From Flabesymbios commensalis (lineage: Eukaryota; Annelida; Polychaeta; Terebellida; Flabelligeridae), in assembly GCA_964017125.1 (NCBI GenBank), contig OZ024912.1:78775769-78839768 (forward strand): 64,000 bases of DNA. Reading direction: 5' to 3'. Under the pieces are notes generated by a model. It saw only the letters and a list, made by a program, of their open reading frames with translations, had not been told where the DNA came from and ran no database searches. The position numbers and the translations under genes were made by a program. Positions within the stretch are counted from its first letter, which is position 1, and each line of letters opens with the position of its first letter. Positions 59,001 through 64,000 of this stretch are shown in pieces.

Positions 59001-62000
59001 GAAAATGGTTGGACAGCAGTGGATGAACAGCAGCTCTTGTTCAAGATGACATAGCAACTCCTGGAAAGGCTGATTATTTTTTAAAGGCCTCGCATGTATC
59101 CAGAACAAGACATGCACACCAGGTCACAGCTGCAGCACTTTGCACTCTCATCATATGTTGAAGAACAAAATGATCTTGCTGATAATTTTGACGGGTGGAG
59201 ACAACTGAAAGAAGACGAAAATCTACAATTTAAATTCTGGAGTCTGACACACGAGATTCAGTTATAAGTTCGTGTGTTCGTCAGATCATTAAGAGAAGAG
59301 GACTTTCGCTTGTACATCCAGCTCCTTTGATGTTCGCACTTGATCACCCTAATTATGCTCGCTGGTTGCCTATGCATATATGCGATATAATGTTGCTCGA
59401 AGCGTGTCATACTGATGTAGCTGCTGAGTTCAAGAAGGGTAATTTTTGTAGTTAAAACAAACAGAATGTGTCACTGTTCTGTCTACTGTATGTGTCTTGT
59501 CAAGTTAGTGACGGTAATTTGGATACTTTCTTCAGTCACGAAAACAAAGATTTCTCTCCATCACTCTCGACCTATGGTGACATACGTACAGGAGCAAAAT
59601 CAGATATATTATAATGTTTAGAGAAAGTGTCTCCTTCACAAAATGACCAGATCTTGATATGTTACTGTTAGATGGAGCTGTCATTGTCAATATGCTAAGA
59701 CCTCGTACAGAGAAAACATTCATGTATATTCTCAGCAAGTATTCCTTCCTTTTTTAAAGTCTCAGGGGGAGTTTTTGGAACTGAGTCTTCAATAAACTTT
59801 TTAGACAGAATATCATAGAAATAATAAAAATAGATAGGAATAATATAAATAGAAATGATAAAAATATTTTTTTTGAACTAAATGTTTTACTGTAGTTATT
59901 AATTTGTGTGATTTTTTTACTTTTAAAGCTAACCGGTTAATATTGCGTCTCCGCGGCAACTATTTTGAAGGCATTTTCATTAACTAAACATAATTTGGTG
60001 ATATATTTTTAATTCTAATTAATTTATGGCATCACTACTTTGATTCTATGGGCTCATATGATTTCTTGGATTTGTATTCCGATATTGATACCACAAGACC
60101 AGAACTACTGACAAAATTGACAAATTTGGCGGCCATATTGGAAAATGGCCGCCAATTCTGAAAAAATGGAAAATGAGATTGGGTCCATAGCTAATATGTT
60201 TTGGTGTATAATGAGCTATCAATATGCAAATTTTAGTACTTTTATCACTAACTGAGCCTTTTTGTCACAAATCTGCTGGACTATAAGTGCAAAAATATTT
60301 CTAATGTCCCTACACCAATTACATGCAGGGTTTCCGCCAGGAATGTTTGAAAGGGGGGGTCCAAAAGGGGTGGGGGGGTGTGGGGGTCCTCCCCCAGAAA
60401 AAAAAAAGTTTTATATTTTAGTGCTTAAAATGGCCTATTTCAGCTGAAATTACGGCAAAATCTGCAATATATTCTCATTTTCTTTGCCAACAAGGGAGGG
60501 GTGGGAATAACCCCCCTTGTGGTGCTGAGAAGGGGGGTCCGGACCCCCCCCTGGCGGAAACCCTGATATGTGTATTCAAATTAATTGAAAAGATCTAACT
60601 AAGACATTTATCATTATTTCAAATTGAAAAAACCCCTTTGGTTTAGATAGTAAAGGGGTTGACAAATCCATATTGTGTTTGGTAGCCCGGAAGACTTTCC
60701 GGGCTACTGTACCACTTAGTATAGTGACAAAGATAGATGACTTCTGTTAGCCCAAAGTGAAAAGATGGTAGCCCCCAGGCATGGGATTTGGCAAGCCCTG
60801 TGGTTTGTATAAGGATATTTCAGCGCTTCAAGGGTTAAAGCGCTGAAATATTTTTATATGAACGAAGAAACCAAAGTTATTTTTCAATTTGAAATCATCA
60901 TAAATGTCTTACTTAGCTATTTAACCTTCATTTGAAAACCTATTGTATGGGTCTACCGCCATAATATCAGAATCTGCCATCTATAGACTACTGACTTCTA
61001 AAGTTAATCCCCACGCTGCAGTGGTTTAAACCACCTTGGTTGAATAGCACATGTTTGCTGACTAGCAAACACTAGATATTGGTTTTATTTTGGGCCGTCG
61101 TCGCAGATTGTCACCAAAATGAGCCAATTAATCAATGTTGTTTTAACCCTTTCACATCTAATCAGGACTATAAGCTTTTTAAAACTCTTTGTCCTTTAGA
61201 AAAAATGATATACAAATAAGTATTAAATTTGTTGGATTGTCATATGTTTTTATATAGAGTGGCCTATGTGTTTACACACAGTGCAGCCTGTACATACTGA
61301 ACCATGAACAAACTGAAACCTGTCTATACGTACTGTAATGATACTTTGGTCCAGAATTAGTAACACTAAAAAACGAATTGATTCAAACCGTGACCTGTCC
61401 ATTTTGAAAACCAGACTCCTTTTCCCCCAGATATATAAATTGTATTGTAATTCACCACCTGTTCAAATCGAAGTCAGAAATAATTTTTTACAAAAGATAA
61501 AAAATCATATGTGGTGCACTTAGGGTTAAACTAAAGGGGTGGCAAGGTATTGTTACATCCCGCTTGTTATGCAATAGATAAAGGTGCAAATTACCACTTT
61601 TTGTGTTGTCGAGGAATTTCAACACCTTATTGTACAAGCTTTACTTTGAGCTTAATAAAATAATTGACTAATAAAATTATTGACTGATAAAATATTAAAA
61701 GTTTGTGTCAGTGCAAAAAACACAATAAATTGATTACTTTTTATTCAACTATGATATAGGAGAGACGCTTACAAAACGGTACCTTGGAGCCAAAAATTAC
61801 GCTAAATTTTATTCTCTTCTGGTAAAATATAAAAATATTTTTATAATTCGCTGAATAATTTCTAAATTATTTTCACTTTGATCAATGCCATTCGTCGCTC
61901 CGCAGATCTCCGAAACCCGTGGATCTCATGGATTTCTTTAATTTTGCGCACACACATCTCTTAGGGGTGTAGATGTGCCTTTTGGAGTTTATGAAATTTC

Positions 62001-62493
62001 ATCTAAATGGCCGACCATAATTAACTTGAATATGCCTGATATCTGGCGAGACATGCCAGATCAATAGTATAGCTTGACCAATAGTATAAAACAAAATGTG
62101 CGGTTTCAGGTAGAGATATCCTGTGAAAAAAATTTAAACCTTATCAAATTCAAAATGTCCCACTACTAGTTGAATTTCAGTGAAAGGTTTTGCCTGAAGC
62201 CATTATTTTGTTACAGATTTTCACAAACATTTAGAGGGCATGCTCCCGGACCCTTTGAGAAGGGCGCTTGCCAGCAATGAGCACAGGTTCTGTCAGGAAA
62301 CAGAATTCTCCTTCTTTTCAGCTCTTGGCATCTCTGTAGAAAACTATAAATCTGACTTCTTTCCCGGTAATTTTATTGTATTGTGGTTGGTTGTTTTTTC
62401 TAGGTGGCTTGTCAGAGTCTAGAGATCGACATAATAAGCTTAAATATGACACAAAGATTACCATTTTTTCTCAAAAGATCATTTATTCGCTTG
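52929..62493 (+). CDS. RPP30: RNase P/MRP subunit p30, N-terminal half, 5 exons
   Basis: RPP30 is a PHP/TIM-barrel-like protein of nuclear RNase P and RNase MRP, needed for 5' maturation of tRNA and for rRNA processing in the nucleus and nucleolus (family knowledge). Exons 52929-53008, 54580-54654, 54838-54915, 56186-56251 and 62404-62493 join in frame, all later junctions in phase 0, to read LGYEVIAINN ... RLRQLSRFTAIISEPS ... SYDILAVQPTTEKMFQ ... VACQSLEIDIISLNMTQRLPFFLKRS (in parts), matching human LGYSVVAINH, LTRLTIIVSDPS, LYDVVAVFPKTEKLFH and IACTHLDVDLVCI...KLPFYFKRP. About 130 of about 270 residues are present. Exon 1 (the MAVFADLDL part) was not found upstream, and the AIDRG... part lies right of the window. 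A 5.9-kb intron holds a transposon cluster. Confidence 0.95.
53263..53287. repeat. Short hairpin gtggctgaaac/gtttcagccac
   Basis: gtggctgaaac, two to three bases, gtttcagccac; 11-bp perfect arms in the RPP30 intron. Confidence 0.7.
53600..53865 (+). mobile_element. Dimeric tRNA-derived SINE, copy 2
   Basis: ggtggttagcaccgctgcct, ggggttcggttcccggtctc, the linker gcagtttgaaagaaac, gagcctccgtgaccgagagg, agggctcaaatttcgaatcc and the tail ttcatttcatttcattttt. Very close to copy 1 at 2405 but lacks about 40 bp before the tail. In an RPP30 intron. Confidence 0.88.
54580..54654 (+). CDS. RPP30: RPP30 exon 3
   Basis: Acceptor catattttag, donor gtaata. 25 codons: IPEARSPEKILFSAFEWK then SLGEDMG. This corresponds to the poorly conserved human segment IEKPVAVSELFTTLPIVQG, so the assignment rests on position, splice sites and frame. 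Confidence 0.8.
54838..54915 (+). CDS. RPP30: RPP30 exon 4
   Basis: Acceptor ccttttcag, donor gttagt. 26 codons: IKVGRLRQLSRFTAIISE then PSQVIQLQ. Human: KSRPIKILTRLTIIVSDPSHCNVL. Confidence 0.92.
55192..55590 (-). mobile_element. 5'-truncated LINE 3' end (CR1/L2-like)
   Basis: Minus strand, about 102 codons open to the stop: RIEYKLLLYVFCALNG, YITELLQPYVAGRCLRS, WGDRAYSKAAPLLWNTLP, STPSLTPFKSMLKTYLFK. These are the C-terminal blocks of L2/CR1-type pol. After the stop, acgctacgagcaacattctg, gcgctttagacgaaataaat and an (att)n tail form the 3' end. In an RPP30 intron, antisense. Confidence 0.92.
55597..55847 (+). mobile_element. MITE copy, family A, best preserved body
   Basis: gtcagaatctgttgtctg, tagacgtcagattctaac, cgatccccgcagtgtaag, ggtattcaaatgaatcaca, aaaaccctttggactcca and the end tcagcgctttaagggttaag. 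Used as the reference for nested copy 56349. Confidence 0.85.
56186..56251 (+). CDS. RPP30: RPP30 exon 5
   Basis: Acceptor gtgattttag, donor gtgaga. 22 codons: KSNVIQSYDILAVQPTTE then KMFQ. Human: SSRARLYDVVAVFPKTEKLFH. Confidence 0.93.
57567..57974 (+). pseudogene. Transposon protein, N-terminal fragment, unrecognised superfamily
   Basis: 135 codons open. Blocks: LLAIELADGDKISQNAVY, HRACLVALYNRAIARAK, RIEGIAFAELIAHVKDT, APVFRLAELARLYKTRL and THLKTRIVAHQQDL. I recognise these from large uncharacterised proteins in cnidarian, fish and other animal genomes (blocks like YHRECYVALYNR, AFAELVAYIEE, VFKLADLAKLYSSRL), but I know of no assigned function. No zinc finger or HTH is obvious in this part. 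A short upstream frame (57193-57408) may hold the very start. Confidence 0.65.
58311..58805 (+). pseudogene. Transposon protein, middle fragment with DNIDHNPSS motif
   Basis: Frame open from about 58311: EPPLPIYVGLLLHGETRK, FYDLGLSVSDDRVLSIS, VVCPRQLRHGVFTAAAYD, NIDHNPSSNTALGALHGT, AITLFQHP. A segment before it in another frame (58081-58270; SQAAKIVRRDMFSTESK, LGSLVGMILGGSNIQTQ) belongs to the same protein. The invariant-looking YDNIDHNPSS suggests a catalytic acidic cluster; this is inference. Confidence 0.65.
58829..59460 (+). pseudogene. Transposon protein, C-terminal fragments with DQPLF motif
   Basis: 58829-59026 reads YLNPGQTLVMACDQPLFD, IAKQIQWISPNSYGED, LYVIMLGALHIEMAAWKA and LGKWLDSSG. 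Further pieces follow in other frames: FLKASHVSRTRHAHQVTA-like residues (59080-59140) and FALDHPNYARWLPMHICD with DVAAEFKKGNF (59330-59450). ACDQPLF and the later HPNYARWLP block are conserved in the family as I remember it. Frameshifts separate the pieces. Confidence 0.6.
60328..60565. mobile_element. hAT-like MITE, cagggtttccgccagg ends
   Basis: cagggtttccgccaggaa and ccctggcggaaaccctg are inverted; inner arms gggggggtccaaaa/aggggggtccggacccccc are also complementary in part. About 238 bp, noncoding, inserted in the MITE at 56349. Confidence 0.85.
60648..60799. mobile_element. hAT-like MITE, aggggttgacaaatcc ends
   Basis: Left aaggggttgacaaatcca and right gggatttggcaagccctg are inverted repeats; inner ggtagcccggaagactttccgggctac is a hairpin. 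About 150 bp, inserted in the same MITE near its 3' end. Confidence 0.7.
60811..61025 (-). mobile_element. MITE copy, family A, tail-to-tail with the previous copy
   Basis: Minus strand: accactgcagcgtggggatt, gtcagtagtctatagatgg, the body with catttatgatgatttcaaat and ctttggtttcttcg. Its end shares atttcagcgcttcaagggtt with the copy on its left, forming the palindrome tttcagcgctt...aagcgctgaaat at 60824-60851. 61026-62217 otherwise shows only AT-rich intron. Confidence 0.75.
62404..62493 (+). CDS. RPP30: RPP30 exon 6
   Basis: Acceptor ttgttttttctag, donor gtaagt. 30 codons: VACQSLEIDIISLNMTQR then LPFFLKRSFIRL. Human: IACTHLDVDLVCITVTEKLPFYFKRPPINV. The LPFFLKR block is diagnostic. Confidence 0.95.
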
Positions 62494-62639
62494 GTAAGTA
62501 CTATTTCAACTTATGTATTTACATTGTAAGCAATTATTTTCTAATGTATTCCCAGCTAAGCTAACACAAGATGTTGACCTGATGTTGGTTTAATGCTTCA
62601 CCACTATCTGTGACACTGGCTCAACATTAAACTAACTTC

Positions 62640-62925
62640 AGGGTTCACACAGGCCTTGAAAACCCTTGATTAGCCTTGAAATAAAGGCATTGGGAAGCCT
62701 TGAATTTTGAAAAATCTTGAAAAGACTTGAAAAAGTGATTTTAAGGTCAGAGCTGTTTATTGTTTAATATATTGTTGTCAAAAACATATCAACAATTTGT
62801 CTAAAATTTGTCAAGATTTGTGGTCACGACTCCCGACTTGATGTTGTGAAAGGACTAGACAACAGGAATATTTAAAATATTTAGCATTGAAAAGCCTTGA
62901 ATTGGTTTGTGTGAATGATGAACAT
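62640..62925. mobile_element. Degraded hAT-like MITE
   Basis: Left cttcagggttcacacaggcc, ttgaaaacccttg; right gccttgaattggtttgtgtg. Internal repeats of ccttgaaNN. Ends are only partly inverted, so the call is tentative. The stretch after it (62926-63257) has ccaacattggatc-like dyads and a 20-bp direct repeat of actatgtgtactatgagctc. Confidence 0.45.
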
Positions 62926-63257
62926 TGATTCAACGTCTCAGGCTAGCTGGGTAATCTCTATGTTGCCACTGTTATCTCCAGTTACCAGGTACAATTATAC
63001 CTCTGTGCCTGAATGTATGCTCCATAACAGTTAATTTGTATTATTAGTGTTAATAATCAATACATGTATTTTCCTTCTATACAAATGCAATTTTCACGCC
63101 CTATGTGTACTATGAGCTCTCCCAGCAAACACTATGTGTACTATGAGCTCTCCCAGCCAACCGATGTTGGGCTAACATTATAGATGGTGCACCAACATTA
63201 ATACAACATTGGATCAATTTCTGGACATGCAAAACTGTTATTCACAAGACCCTTTTT

Positions 63258-63915
63258 ATCCCCCGCCCGTAGGGGAAGGGGGATTTTAGTCGCGCCAGGA
63301 TTCTGTCCGGCGTCACGTTTTCTCGTGGGCACAAAAACTCAAAAAGTACTGGTCAAATCTTTTTGAAATTTTAACATGACATTCCTAGCAACATAGGGAT
63401 GTGCAAGTGGTTTTTTAGAGATGCTACCAAAATTCAAAATGGCCGCCAGAGGTCAAATCTAAAATTTTTTGTGGGTATCACATTCCCCATGATATGGAGA
63501 TGTGCAGGTGACTTTTTCAAGGTTTTATTGAAATTCAAAATGGCCGCCACAGATCAACTTAAATTTTTTGGGGGGCAGAAAAACTCAAAAAATATGTGTT
63601 CGATCAATTTTTTTGAAATTTTAACATCACATTCCTAGCAACATGGGGATGTGCAACTGATTTTTTAAAGATGCTACCAAAATTCAAAATGGCCGCCAGA
63701 GGTCAACTCCAAATTTTTTTGTGGGCGCAAAAACTCTAAAACTTAAAGTCAGAAATTATTCAAATTTTACTATCACATTCCCCACTATATGGAGATGTGC
63801 AAGTGATTTTTTTAAGGTTTTACTGAAATTCAAATCAACTTTCTAAATATTTGTGACCGCAAAACGTCTAACCTAATTTAGGCGGGGGATGATATAGGAC
63901 TTCAGTGCTCTTGTT
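63258..63915. mobile_element. Element with ccccgcc ends and internal tandem repeats
   Basis: Left tatcccccgcccgtagggg; right ggcgggggatgatataggac followed by agtgctcttgtt. Inside, about four diverged repeats with gtgggcNcaaaaactc, tttgaaattttaacatNaca, gcaacatNgggatgtgcaa and aaattcaaaatggccgcc. The reverse of the right end, aacaagagcactgaag, matches the left end of the element at 8685. Confidence 0.75.
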
Positions 63916-64000
63916 ACATGTTACTTATCACATATAACATACTGTACATGTACAGTATTTTATTTTATGGTGTGTGTGAAGTCAACAGGAGAAAATGTGA

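Larger units (their letters stand above)
56432..60283 (+). mobile_element. DNA transposon, 3.85 kb, TAA target duplication, unplaced superfamily
   Basis: Ends TAGTCCAGCAGATTTGTGAC and the exact inverse GTCACAAATCTGCTGGACTA, flanked by taa on both sides (56429-56431, 60284-60286), which is exactly the MITE sequence duplicated. TIR similarity continues about 60 bp (ggctcagttagtgataaaag), then again ttagctatggaccca and aatatggccgcc about 100-150 bp in. Inside, 57567-59460 encodes pieces of one conserved protein (next entries). Outside it are ggccgccattttNaagatgg repeats (56560-56935, 60120-60165). A 3-bp TAA duplication would suit PIF/Harbinger, but the protein is not its DDE_4 transposase. Several frameshifts make this copy inactive. 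Confidence 0.85.
56349..60835 (+). mobile_element. MITE copy, family A, split by three later insertions
   Basis: Pieces 56349-56431, 60287-60327, 60566-60645 and 60800-60835 join into one copy: taacccttacagtgcgggga ... ccccgcactgtaa | gtgcaaaaatatttctaatg | gtattcaaattaattgaaaa ... aacccctttggttta | ggtttgtataaggatatttc. Insertions are at 56432, 60328 and 60648. Confidence 0.8.

Noticed and set aside
62214-62422. Exon beginning after ttgttacag (62217) as RPP30 exon 6
   Set aside because: The frame from exon 5 hits a stop within a few codons (IFTNI then stop), whereas the acceptor at 62403 gives the clear RPP30 match.

Overview
The window is invertebrate metazoan nuclear DNA: AT-rich, intron-rich, few coding exons and dense, nested transposable elements. 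A marine invertebrate, possibly a deuterostome (frequent aggcctac words, a 5S-derived SINE, long introns), fits best, but the species cannot be fixed from the sequence alone.

Two conserved host genes are recognised and both are partial. On the minus strand, eight exons between 17049 and 562 encode most of beta-TrCP (BTRC/FBXW11 type), the F-box/WD40 substrate receptor of the SCF ubiquitin ligase; its first exon(s) lie to the right of 17049 and were not found, and its last exon(s) lie left of base 1. On the plus strand, five exons between 52929 and 62493 encode the N-terminal half of RPP30, a protein subunit of RNase P/MRP; exon 1 was not found and the C-terminal exons lie right of the window. 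The genes diverge, and the roughly 36 kb between them is almost entirely repeats. I see no functional link between them.

Layout. 1-17 kb: BTRC exons with introns holding an 88-bp minisatellite that duplicates an exon end with its splice donor, a 3.9-kb 26-bp satellite grown from a MITE end, and nonautonomous TA-flanked transposons. 17-28 kb: degenerate GAAGTCTG array, hAT-like MITEs, foldback elements nested in one another, a 2.9-kb long-TIR element and a dimeric tRNA SINE. 28-31 kb: a probable solo LTR and otherwise unrecognised DNA. 31.4-36 kb: a decayed full-length-like LINE with a small LTR element (TRIM-like) inserted. 36.8-37 kb: TTGA microsatellite. 40-41 kb: 5'-truncated CR1-like LINE. 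41.8-46.2 kb: TIR element, inverted AATAACC arrays, 5S-derived SINE. 46.3-52.2 kb: degenerate arrays, a foldback and two TIR elements. 52.9-64 kb: RPP30 exons, whose intron after residue-block four carries a 3.85-kb DNA transposon encoding a conserved protein that I cannot place in a named transposase superfamily; it sits inside a MITE that was also hit by two hAT-like elements.

The points most worth following are the exon/donor-spanning minisatellite in BTRC, the unplaced transposon protein in the RPP30 intron, the TRIM-in-LINE insertion, and the MITE-seeded satellite.
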